The notes under the pieces were generated by a model that saw nothing but the letters and a program-made list of their open reading frames with translations, did no database searches and had not been told where the DNA came from. A stretch of DNA of 64,000 bases from Streptomyces sp. HUAS CB01 (GTDB lineage Bacteria > Actinomycetota > Actinomycetes > Streptomycetales > Streptomycetaceae). Shown here one piece after another: positions 48,101 through 56,300 of this stretch; the stretch's first letter is position 1; each line of letters starts with the position of its first letter. Location: contig NZ_CP129137.1 of NCBI RefSeq assembly GCF_030406905.1, forward strand, positions 1,482,001-1,546,000, read 5' to 3'. The translations under genes and the position numbers were made by a program.

Positions 48101-48677
48101 GACGGAGTGCGTCGCCGTACCGCTCCCGCCAGGGCGCGAGCAGCCGGGCGGCCCGGTCGGGACGGCCCGCGGCGAGAGCCCTGCCCACCTCGGAGGCCGG
48201 GCCGAGCAGCACGGTGAGCCCGTCACCCCAGGAAGCTCCGGCGGGCCCCGTGGCTCCGGCGAGGGCGTCCCGGTCGAGGACCGGCCGGCCTTCGGCGGTG
48301 TGGGCCGCGGTGATCAGCCGGCAGAGCTCCGCCCAGCCGGCGGCGCCGTCACGGGCGAGGAAGGTGACGCGGGGCGCGGACTCGTCGATGAAGGCGCCAC
48401 CCCGGACCGGGGTGCGCCGGCGCTCGGCTCGGGCGGTCGTGCCCTCGGTCCGTACGCCCTGCTCGCGCACGGCGAGCTCGGCCCCGAAGATCGGGCGGAC
48501 CCCCGCCCTGGCGCAGGCCTTGGCGAAGCGGACCGCGCCCGCGACGGTGTCGCGATCGGTCAGGGCGAGGGCGCCCATGCCCCGCTCGGCGGCGCGCTCG
48601 GCCAGCCGCTCCGGGTGCGAGGCCCCGTACCGCACGGAGAAACCGGACACGGTGTGCAGATGCGTGAAACCGGGCAC
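45102..48677 (-). CDS. dnaE2: Error-prone DNA polymerase III alpha subunit DnaE2
   Basis: 1191-residue C-family polymerase of the DnaE2 (ImuC) type. It has the N-terminal PHP domain (HLHTVSGFS), catalytic palm with RGSGAGSLVNHLLGI and PDIDIDVE, fingers, helix-hairpin-helix, and an OB fold near the C-terminus. It works in damage-induced mutagenesis with ImuB. The GTG at 48677 is preferred because GGAGG lies five bases before it; TTG 48695 and GTG 48683 are less good. A LexA-like box lies about 60 bases upstream. Confidence 0.95.
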   Translation of the reverse strand: MPGFTHLHTVSGFSVRYGASHPERLAERAAERGMGALALTDRDTVAGAVRFAKACARAGVRPIFGAELAVREQGVRTEGTTARAERRRTPVRGGAFIDESAPRVTFLARDGAAGWAELCRLITAAHTAEGRPVLDRDALAGATGPAGASWGDGLTVLLGPASEVGRALAAGRPDRAARLLAPWRERYGDALRLEVVHHGTEGTGPGSLRLAARTAGFAAEQGVRAVLSNAVRYADPGQGPVADVLDAARRLVPVDPARGLDSGERWLKGADDMARAAERIAEAAGGRRDAAHRLLAVTEETAAECRVDPERDLGMGYAYYPEPHLVGAAGRSAQRVLASRAAAGMVLRGYDRLPPAQSRAYWERMHSELDVIAFHGNATYFLTVAQVVDDVREMGIRVAARGSGAGSLVNHLLGIAHADPVEQHLLMERFLSKRRFALPDIDIDVESARRLEVYRAILDRFGEERVAAVAMPETYRVRHAIRDVGAALSMDPAEIDRLAKAFPHIRARDARAAMEELPELREVAKEKGGHRRLWELVESLDALPRGVAMHPCGVLISDSSLLRRTPVMPTSGEIPGGPSGGGASPFPMSQFDKEDVEDLGLLKLDVLGVRMQSAMAHAVTEIERTTGRRIDLDDAGQVPPGDPATYGLIRSAETLGCFQIESPGQRDLVGRLQPASFHDLVVDISLFRPGPVAADMVRPFIEARHGRAPVRFPHPDLAGPLAETYGVVVFHEQIIEMVDIMTGCGRDEADRVRRGLSDPESQERIRTWFAAQAERKGYTAEVVARTWEIIEAFGSYGFCKAHAVAFAVPTYQSAWLKAHHPAAFYAGLLTHDPGMYPKRLLLADARRRGVPVLPLDVNRSAVTHRIELVSDDGGSGTWGLRLAFSDVHGIGEVEAERIEAAQPYSSLLDFWERARPGRPVAERLAQVGALDEFGANRRDLLLHIAELHRAQRSSVSHGGRGGQLPLDGGRRTASVGLPDLNEAERLSAELGVLGMDASRHLMADHHRFLDELGAIPAKRLRDADHGATVLVAGAKAATQTPPIRSGRRVIFTTLDDGTGLVDLAFFDDSHEACAHTVFHSWLLLVRGVVQRRGPRSLSVVGSAAWNLADLIELRRTGGLDAVAERLAAGTAGGGGGDGAGSEGASGAPADGGRRIRMSTGYEMNAWADLRPAGEGAAPARKLWHQSPGSAG

Positions 48678-48736
48678 CCGCACCTCCTGGATCAATCCGT
48701 TCTCACCTCCCCCTCGCCTCCACCATAGACCAAGTT

Positions 48737-48752
48737 TCGAACATTCGTACGA
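48737..48752. promoter_or_regulatory. Probable LexA (SOS) box of dnaE2-imuB
   Basis: TCGAACATTCGTACGA: left TCGAAC and right GTACGA match in five of six paired positions and fit the Gram-positive consensus CGAAC-N4-GTTCG with one half-site change. It stands at the expected place between dnaE2 and the divergent gene. Confidence 0.6.
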
Positions 48753-48788
48753 TGCCCATACGGGTGGGCTCGGCTACGATCCGGGACC

Positions 48789-49140
48789 GTGATCCGTACG
48801 GCTCCCCCGCGCCCGGCGGACGTGGAAACGCTGCTCCCCGAGGTCGCCGCGTACCGCAAGGAGGAGGCGATACGGCTGCACCCGCGGGCCGGGGCGCCCC
48901 GGCGTGCTGGACAGCCCGGTGGGCGGTCCCCTGCTCCGGCCGGCCGGGGAGCCCTGGCCGCACTGCGACGACGACGCCCCGGACACCGAGCGCGCACCGG
49001 ACGGGCCGGGACCGCGGCCGATGGTGCCGGCGCCGCAGTTGTTCGCTTCGGGCGTCCCCGGGCTGCCGTTCCCGGAGGGTACGGACGTGCTGCAGCTCCT
49101 GGGGTGCATGCCCTACGACCACCGCGCCGACTGCTCCTGA
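48789..49140 (+). pseudogene. Frameshifted hypothetical protein gene
   Basis: The first part (GTG 48789) reads MIRTAPPRPADVETLLPEV then VAAYRKEEAIRLHPRAG, and the continuation is found in another frame from about 48900 (GVLDSPVGGPLLRPAGEPWPH, later LPFPEGTDVLQLL) to the stop at 49140. One extra C in the CCCC at about 48896-48899 would explain the break. The whole recalls DUF1963-like proteins. The end also looks short (about 115 codons). TACGAT 8 bases before the GTG is a possible -10 box. Confidence 0.5.
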
Positions 49141-49490
49141 CGGCCGGGCCGCGCACCGGGGGTCCGCACGCCGGAGCCGCCGGGCCGGGGAAGCGTCCGA
49201 AGACACCGGGCCCGGAGGCACCCGGTGCCCGAAGGCCCGGATGTCCGCACGCCGGAGCCGCCGGGATCCCGGACGTCCGCACACCGGAGCCGCCCGCCCC
49301 GGGCAGCGACCGGAGCCACGGGGCTCCGGAGGGGACGGGGCCCTGCCCGAAACCGGCCCCGGGCCCCTGCGCCCGCCCCGCGGGACCCCGGCCGGGCCGC
49401 GCGGCCGTGCCTCGGGCGAAGCCGTGCCTTCGGGCGAATGAGGGCCCGCGCGCGTTGGGCCCGCCTCCGCCGGTGGTACCAGTCCGGGCA
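49141..49490. repeat. Low-complexity GC region with direct repeats
   Basis: GTCCGCACGCCGGAGCCGCC occurs at 49162 and 49243, with a variant (GTCCGCACACCGGAGCC) at 49275, among other CCGGAG-rich sequence. No gene seen; the long frames here are artefacts. Confidence 0.5.
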
Positions 49491-50645
49491 ATGCCCACAC
49501 GATCCGCCCACCCCCGGCACCGGATCCGCGCGGCGCGCGGCGTCGCGCGCGGTGACGCCCGCCCGGCGCCGGGCGCCCACCCCGCCGCCGAATCCCCGGT
49601 GGCACCCGCCCTGCGGACGGCCGCCGCCTACGCCTGGCGGCTGCTGGTGGTCGGCGCCCTCGTGTACGCCGTCTTCTCGGTCCTCGGGCGGTTCCACGAG
49701 ATCGGCGTGGCCGTCTTCCTCGGTCTCGTCGGCACGGCGATGCTCCGGCCGGTCGTCGATCTGCTGACCCGGCGGCTGCCGCGCCCGCTCGCCGTGACCA
49801 TCGCGCTGATCGGCAGCATCGCCCTCGTCCTCGGTGTGCTGGCCCTGGTGGCGGAGACCGTCGCCGGCGAGCGGACCGTGCTGCAGCACGAGTTCGGCGC
49901 CGGGATCGAGAGGATCGAGCGCTGGCTGGAGCAACCGCCGTTCCGACTGAACCCGGAGGCGCTCAACGATCTCCAGTCACGGATCGGCCGGTTCCTCTCC
50001 AGCCACCGGTCCACGCTGATCAGTACCGCTCTCAGCGGCGCGGGCCGGCTGGTGGAGGTGCTGACGACCCTGGCGCTCGGGCTGTTCTGCGCGGTGTTCT
50101 TCCTGCACTCGGGCGACCGCCACTGGCACTGGTTCTGTGCCCAACTGCCGCTCTCCGCGCGGGACCGGGTCTCGGTGGCGGGCCACGCGGCCTGGCGCAC
50201 CTTCACCGGTTACACGCACGGCATCGTGCTGGTGGCGGCGACCAACGCGATCCTGGTCGGCGTGGCGCTGTACGCCCTCGGCGTGCCGCTCGCCGTGCCG
50301 CTAGCGCTGCTGGAGTTCTTCGCCGCGTTCATCCCGCTCATCGGCTCGCCCATCGCGCTCGCGGTCGCCGCGGTCGTGGCGCTGGCGGCCAAGGGCCCGG
50401 TCATCGCCGCGGTCGTCATCGCGCTGATCGTGGTCATCGGCCAGATCGAGGGACACGTGCTGCATCCGCTCGTGCTGAGCTGGGCCGTACGGCTGCATCC
50501 GCTGGTCGTGGCGCTCTCGGTCGTCGCCGGGGCGATCGCCGCCGGGGTGATCGGCGCGGTCGTGGCCGTACCGCTCGTGTCGGTCGTCTGGTCGGTGCGC
50601 CAGGCGCTCGGCGCGCGCAACGGCCGCGGCCCGGCCCGCCCCTGA
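49491..50645 (+). CDS. AI-2E family permease
   Basis: 384-residue integral membrane protein of the AI-2E (PerM/TqsA) family, with about eight membrane segments, the long soluble loop between segments 3 and 4 (ERTVLQHEFGAGIERIERWLEQ) and the conserved FFAAFIPLIGSPIALAVAAVVAL block. Substrate in actinobacteria is unknown (metabolite export, Na+/H+ exchange or signal transport have been reported in the family). The ATG at 49491 is chosen; the longer frame is low complexity. Confidence 0.9.
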   Translation: MPTRSAHPRHRIRAARGVARGDARPAPGAHPAAESPVAPALRTAAAYAWRLLVVGALVYAVFSVLGRFHEIGVAVFLGLVGTAMLRPVVDLLTRRLPRPLAVTIALIGSIALVLGVLALVAETVAGERTVLQHEFGAGIERIERWLEQPPFRLNPEALNDLQSRIGRFLSSHRSTLISTALSGAGRLVEVLTTLALGLFCAVFFLHSGDRHWHWFCAQLPLSARDRVSVAGHAAWRTFTGYTHGIVLVAATNAILVGVALYALGVPLAVPLALLEFFAAFIPLIGSPIALAVAAVVALAAKGPVIAAVVIALIVVIGQIEGHVLHPLVLSWAVRLHPLVVALSVVAGAIAAGVIGAVVAVPLVSVVWSVRQALGARNGRGPARP

Positions 50646-50671
50646 GGGGACGGACCGGGCCGGGGGCTGCC

Positions 50672-50716
50672 GTGCCGGGTGGTGCTGTGCCGGGTGGTGC
50701 TGTGCCAGGTCATGCT
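50672..50716. repeat. 15-bp tandem repeat, three copies
   Basis: GTGCCGGGTGGTGCT twice, then GTGCCAGGTCATGCT; a looser copy follows at about 50730. Short satellite behind the AI-2E permease. Confidence 0.6.
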
Positions 50717-50837
50717 CTGCAGAGGTCACTCGGCCGGGTGGTGCTCCGTCAGAGGTCCCCCGTCAGGCGGTGCTCGCCCGGGGACGGTGTCCCCGGCCGC
50801 GCTCCCTCGGGGGTCCCTCTGCCGGGTGGGTGCCCGG

Positions 50838-50869
50838 CCGGACGGCGCCTGCCAGTGGCGCCGTGCCGG
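50838..50869. terminator. Hairpin between convergent genes
   Basis: ACGGCGCC-tgccagt-GGCGCCGT, 8 bp, extended by CCGG/CCGG past a bulge. Lies a few bases past the protease stop and downstream of the permease. Confidence 0.6.
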
Positions 50870-50874
50870 TCGGA

Positions 50875-51960
50875 TCAGCCGATCTCGGCGCCGAGGACCT
50901 GCAGCGCCTCCGTCACCGGCTGGAAGAACGTCTCGCCGCCCGCGGAGCAGTCACCGCTGCCGCCGGAGGTCAGACCGATCGCGGCGTCACCGGCGAAGAG
51001 CGAGCCGCCGCTGTCGCCGGGTTCGGCGCAGACGTTCGTCTGGATGAGGCCGTTGACGACCTGGCCGTTGCCGTAGTTCACGGTGGCGTCGAGGCCGGTG
51101 ACCTCGCCGTCGTGGACCTGGGTGGTGGAGCCGCTGCGGGTCACCTGCATGCCGACGGTCGCGTCGCCCGCCTTGGTGATCTGCTGCGTGCTGCCGTTGT
51201 AGAGGTTGACCTCGCTCGGGTGGGCGGTGTCGCCGCTGTACTTGACGAGGGCGAAGTCGTTCTCGGGGAACTGCGAGTCGACCATGCTGCCGATCGCGGC
51301 GCCGCCCGCGGAGTCCGACCACTCGCTGCCGGCCTCACCGCAGTGGCCGGCCGTGATGAAGTGCGGGGCACCGTCCTTGACGACGTTGAAGCCGAGCGAA
51401 CAGCGGCCGCCACCGCTGTGGATGGCGTCACCGCCGGCCACGAAGGGCTTGAACTCCCCGGCCGTCTTCTTCAGCTCCGCCTTCGCACCGAGGCCCTTCA
51501 CGACCTCCTGGAGCTTCGTCAGGTCCGCACCCCCGACCGTACGGTCGGCCGTGACGACCACCTTGTTGGTCACCGGGTCGGTGGCCCACGAGGTGCCCGG
51601 GATGGTGGCCCGGTCGGTGAGGGTCTGCCGGGCGGTCTTCAGCTCGGCCAGCGAGTTCTCGACGACTCTCGCCTTGCCTCCGGCCGCGCGGACGGCGTCC
51701 GCCGCCGCCTCGTCGACGACGTTCATCACGAGGGCCTTGGCCTCGGCGTCGTAGTAGGCGCCGGCCGCGTCGCCGCCGAGGCTCTTGTTGAGCGTCGAGG
51801 CGAGAGTTCCGGCCGCCGAGGCGGAGAGCGTCTTCACCGTGACCGCGGGCTTGTCCTCGCTGGCGTTCGCAGTCTGGAAGGTGACGCCGGCCGCCACGAG
51901 AGCGGCGACGGCTCCACCTGCCATCGCCGCGCGCCTCTTGGGTATTCGTCGGTGCTTCAC
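50875..51960 (-). CDS. Streptogrisin-like S1 serine protease, secreted
   Basis: 361-residue preproprotease: signal peptide to about residue 34, an alpha-lytic-type propeptide (about 35-175), and a mature chymotrypsin-like domain with His206 (TAGHC), Asp235 (ENDFALV) and Ser317 (GDSGGS). All three catalytic residues are intact. GTG 51960 has AGGAGG upstream. It is closely similar to the partial gene at the right end of the window, which has the same orientation. Confidence 0.95.
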   Translation of the reverse strand: MKHRRIPKRRAAMAGGAVAALVAAGVTFQTANASEDKPAVTVKTLSASAAGTLASTLNKSLGGDAAGAYYDAEAKALVMNVVDEAAADAVRAAGGKARVVENSLAELKTARQTLTDRATIPGTSWATDPVTNKVVVTADRTVGGADLTKLQEVVKGLGAKAELKKTAGEFKPFVAGGDAIHSGGGRCSLGFNVVKDGAPHFITAGHCGEAGSEWSDSAGGAAIGSMVDSQFPENDFALVKYSGDTAHPSEVNLYNGSTQQITKAGDATVGMQVTRSGSTTQVHDGEVTGLDATVNYGNGQVVNGLIQTNVCAEPGDSGGSLFAGDAAIGLTSGGSGDCSAGGETFFQPVTEALQVLGAEIG

Positions 51961-52381
51961 GTAGGACCTCCTGTGGGGGGCCGCGAACGGGCAAGTGGGG
52001 TACCCGGACGCGGAGGATCGGGCGCCCACTATTCCGATACGCGCCGGTAGCACACAAGGTCGACTTCAGGACGCGCACACGACACCACCAATGCGCCCTC
52101 TGCTTCTTCACGACCCCGGGCCCGTACAGGTCGGTTCCGTTTGCGAACACCCCTTGCTACCGGCCGATGGGCAGCACGTAAGGACTAGTCCTGTCCGAAT
52201 CGCCATGCCCAACCGGCTCATTGGGGACTTACGCCGACCTCGCTCCGACGGGTAATCATCAAGGGGGCGGGGAATGCCAGGACAGTATTGCTGTACATGG
52301 CACATGTGGACGGCACTTACGGCATGTGCGGAATGTGCGGCATTTCCTGATTCTTGGAACCCCACGGCGAAGGAGGCGCGG
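51961..52381. other. 421-bp divergent intergenic region
   Basis: Besides the palindrome at 52182 and the repeated TGTGCGG (52326-52341) I see no gene; it should hold both promoters. Confidence 0.5.
52182..52193. promoter_or_regulatory. 12-bp perfect palindrome
   Basis: AGGACTAGTCCT between the protease and hydrolase genes; possible operator for one or both. Confidence 0.3.
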
Positions 52382-53269
52382 GTGCGACGTCGGGTGCACG
52401 CGTCGGACGGGCGGCATCTGATGGTGGAGCGCCTCGGGGACCCGCGCGGCAGACCGGTCTTCCTGCTGCACGGCACCCCGGGCAGCCGTCTCGGGCCCGC
52501 GCCGCGCGGCATGGTGCTCTACCAGCGCGGAATGCAGCTGATCGCCTACGACCGGCCGGGATACGGCGGTTCGGACCGGCTGGCCGGGCGCAGTGTGGCG
52601 GACGTGGTCGCGGACGTACGGGCGATCGCCGACGCGCTGGGGCTCGACCGGTTCGCGGTGGTGGGGCGTTCGGGCGGCGCACCGCACGCGCTGGCCTGTG
52701 CGGCCCTGCTGCCCGACCGGGTCACCAGGGCCGCGGCGCTCGTGACGCTCGCGCCGCGGGACGCGGACGGCCTGGACTGGTTCGAGGGCATGGCCGCCTC
52801 GAACGTCCTCGAGTACACGACGGCCACCGTCGACCCGGACGGGCTCACGGCGCGGTTCATCCTGCGCTCGGCGGAGATCCGGCGCGACCCGGTCCGGCTC
52901 CTCGACGATCTGCGCAGGGAGCTCACCGACTCGGACCGGATGGTCGTCGCGGACGCCGGCGTGCGGTCGATGCTGCTGCGCAACTACCAGGAGGCGCTGC
53001 GCACTTCCGCGTACGGCTGGATCGACGACGCCCTCGCCTTCTGCAGCCCCTGGGGTTTCGACCCCGCCGACATCACCGCGCCCGTGCTCCTGTGGCACGG
53101 CGAGAAGGACGTCTTCTCACCGGTCGGCCACTCCCGCTGGCTGGCGCAGCGCATCCCGGGGGCCACGGCCGTCCTGGAGCCGGCCGCCGCCCACTTCGAC
53201 GCGCTGCACGCGCTCCCCCGGATCCTCACCTGGCTGCTGGAGGACCACCCGGGGGTACCCGGTCCGTGA
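52382..53269 (+). CDS. Alpha/beta hydrolase
   Basis: 295-residue cytoplasmic alpha/beta hydrolase with HGTPGSRLGP (oxyanion region), nucleophile elbow VGRSGGAP, an acid in WHGEKDVFSP and a His in AAHFDALH. The GTG at 52382 has AAGGAGG five bases upstream, better than the earlier in-frame ATG whose codons are Cys/Trp-rich and unlikely. Substrate unknown. Confidence 0.9.
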   Translation: MRRRVHASDGRHLMVERLGDPRGRPVFLLHGTPGSRLGPAPRGMVLYQRGMQLIAYDRPGYGGSDRLAGRSVADVVADVRAIADALGLDRFAVVGRSGGAPHALACAALLPDRVTRAAALVTLAPRDADGLDWFEGMAASNVLEYTTATVDPDGLTARFILRSAEIRRDPVRLLDDLRRELTDSDRMVVADAGVRSMLLRNYQEALRTSAYGWIDDALAFCSPWGFDPADITAPVLLWHGEKDVFSPVGHSRWLAQRIPGATAVLEPAAAHFDALHALPRILTWLLEDHPGVPGP

Positions 53270-53335
53270 CCGGTGGGGACGCCCGGCCGAGGCACCGGAC
53301 GGCGGGGCGCGTCGCTGCCGCGCACGGGTCCCGGG

Positions 53336-53356
53336 CTCCCCGCGGAGGGCGGGGAG
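53336..53356. terminator. Hairpin between hydrolase and fxsT
   Basis: CTCCCCGC-ggagg-GCGGGGAG, perfect 8-bp stem, placed between convergent gene ends. Confidence 0.6.
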
Positions 53357-53374
53357 AACCGGGCCCCGATACGG

Positions 53375-56300
53375 TCAGACGGCCAGCGGCTCCAGGTCGC
53401 GGTGGGTCCTGCGCTCGTCCCGGGCGATCCGGGTCAGCGCGTGCTCCTCCCCCAGCAGCCGCGCCAGTTCCTCCGCCGTCTCCGCCCGCAGCGCCGCCGC
53501 CTCGTCCTTGCGGCCCAGGGCGCTGAGGGTGACGGCGATGTTGGAGGAGACGGCGAGGACCTCGGGGTGGTGGAGGCCCAGGACCTCGCGCAGCTTCGTC
53601 ACCGCCCGCCGCTCGGTCTCCAGCGCCGACTCCAGTTCGCCCAGGTCGGCACGGGCGTTGGCGAGGTTGACGGTGCAGAACAGCGTGTGCGGATGGGCCG
53701 TGCCGAGGACGTCGGTCATCCGGCGGACGGTGGGCACGAGCAGCTGCTCCGCGGTCTCGGGGTCGCCGCAGCCCCACTGGTAGATGCCGAGGTTGTTGAT
53801 CGCGGCGAGGGTGTAGGGGTGCTTCTCGCCCGGCACCTTCATGTACTGGTCGACGACCTCCTGGGCGAGGTCCCGGGCCGCCACCGGTTCCCCGGCAGCG
53901 AACAGGTCGGCCGCCAGGTTCAGATCGCAGGCGAGCGAGTCAGGGTTCGCCGAGGTGTACTTGGCGCGGTAGCGGTTGCGGGTGGCCGTCGTCAGCCTGC
54001 GGGCGTCCTCCAGCCGGCCGGCCCGGCGCAGCGAGACGGCGAGGCTCTTGCCCGCCGCCAGCGTGCCGGGGAAGGCGCGGCCGAGGGTCTGCTTGTAGCT
54101 CTCGTAGGTGCGGCTGAGCAGGCTGACGGAGTCCTCGTACCGGCCGACCTCGCGCAGGTCGCGGGCGAGCGAGGTGGCCGAGGAGAGCGTGTACGGGTGC
54201 TCGGGACCGAGCACCTCGGTGCGGCGGTCGAAGACGTCCTGGTCGATCTCGCGGGCCCGTGCGTAGTGGCCGACCATGCGCAGGTTCAGTGCCAGGTTGT
54301 TGGCGGCGGCCAGGGTGCGCGGGTGGGACTCGTGGAAGATCTGGCTGAACCCCTCGTGCGCCTCGGTGGCCAGTTCCATGGCCTTGCCGTACTGGCCGAG
54401 GGTGCCCAGGTCCATCGCCAGGCCGCTGGTGGTCATGTACGTGTGCGGGTGGGAGGGGCCGAGCACGGCGCGCTGGCGCTCCAGGGTGACCTCGTCCAGT
54501 TCCCTGGCCTCCACGTAACGGCCCTGCGAGCGGAAGATGTTGGAGAGGTGGAAGCGCAGGTACAGGTACTGCAGGTCGTCGTTGCCGAGCATCTCCCGCC
54601 AGGCTTCGCGCAGATCGTCGCCGAGGGCGCCGGCGGCCTGCCAGTCACCGCGCTTCCAGAGGTAGCGCACCCGGTCGATGAGCAGCCTGCGGGTCTCGGG
54701 CTCCTTGCAGTAGCGGGCCTCGGAGGGGCCGAGGTGCGGCCAGATGGTGTTGAACCGTGGCCAGGTCTCGGGGTTGTCGATCGGTTCGTCGTCGTCGGGG
54801 CGGGCGCCGGCGAGGATCCGGTGGACGGCGTGCCGCGCGTCCATCTGCTCCTCCTCGCTGAGCTGGGCCCGGATGACGGCCTGCACCAGCCGGTGCACCT
54901 GGATGGAGTTGGAGACCTGGTCGACCTTGGCGAGGGCGAACCGGCCGATCTCGCGGATGACGCGACCGAGTACGAGCTTCTCCTGGAGGGACGCGTCGTA
55001 CGGCTTGAGCGCCTCGATCATCTCCTTGCTGTAGAGCAGGTTCGCGGAGATCGGCTCGGGGGCGAAGAACGCGCAGAGCTGGAGCAGCCGTACGGCGGCC
55101 GGTGAGCGCTCCTTGAGGCGCTCGATGGAGACGTTCCAGGTCGCGGCGACCGGCTCGGGGTAGCCGGCGGGCTGGTTGAGCGCGAGGACACTGGGCGCCT
55201 GCCGGCCGAGCTGCTCCAGGTAGGCGGCGACGGGTGTGGCGGTCTCGGCGATCCAGGCCGCGGCCTGTTCGACGGCGAGCGGCAGGTCACCGACCGCGGC
55301 GGCGACCTGGTCGGCGTCCTGCAGGGTGAGTCCGGGCGCGCGGCGCTGGAGGTGCTCGACGGACTCCTCGCGCAGGAAGACGTCGACCGGCAGGGCGTCG
55401 CCGTACTGGGACCAGGTCTGGTTCCGGGAGGTGACGAGGATGTGGCCGCCGGTCGGGAAGAACCGCTTGAGCTGCTCCGGGTCGTCGGCGTTGTCGAAGA
55501 CGAGCAGCCAGCGGGAGGTCGGTACGCCGCGCCTGAGCAGGTCGACCGCCTCCTGGGAGGCGGCGGCCATGTCCTCGCCGCCCTGGGCGCCGAGCCGGGT
55601 GGCGAGTTCGGCGAGCCCGGCGACGACGTCGTCGGTCTGCTCGGAGGAGATCCACCACACCAGGTCGTAGTCGGCCATGAAGCGGTGCACGTACTCCAGG
55701 GCCACCTGGGTCTTGCCGACGCCGCCGAGGCCGTACAGCGTCTGGGGCTGCGGGAGCACGACGGCCATGCCGCCGCCGAGCTGGTCGCGCATCCGCTCCA
55801 GGACGACGGACCGTCCGGTGAAGCCGGGGTTGCGGGCCGGCGCGTTCCAGATCTTGGGGACGGTGCCGGGGAACCGCGGGCCCGGCGCGACCCCGTCGGT
55901 GAGCTGGACCGGACGGTCGAGCGCGCGCAGCAGTGCGCTGGTGGCGTGCACCTCGTCGAGGCGGAAGAGGTCGACGGGGTTGCGGTCGATGTAGGGGGTG
56001 GTGAGGCGTACGTCGCCGACGCGCAGCGGCAGCAGATGGCGGCCGCGGCCGCCGCCGGGGTCCTCGGCCGCGGCCCGTTCCCACACCTCCACGGCGCGGG
56101 CGGACTTGAGATAGGCGCTGGAGAGGAGGACGACGGTGCGGGCCGCGTTCTCGGGGGCGAGGGCGGCGGAGCCGTCCTGGGGCGGTTCCGCGGAGACGTC
56201 GCGCGGGACGACGCGGAAGCCGGCGCGGGTGAGGACGGACTCGATCCAGTCGGCCCACATGCGGTTCTCGGCGACGTAGCTGAGGAACAGGTCGGCGGGC

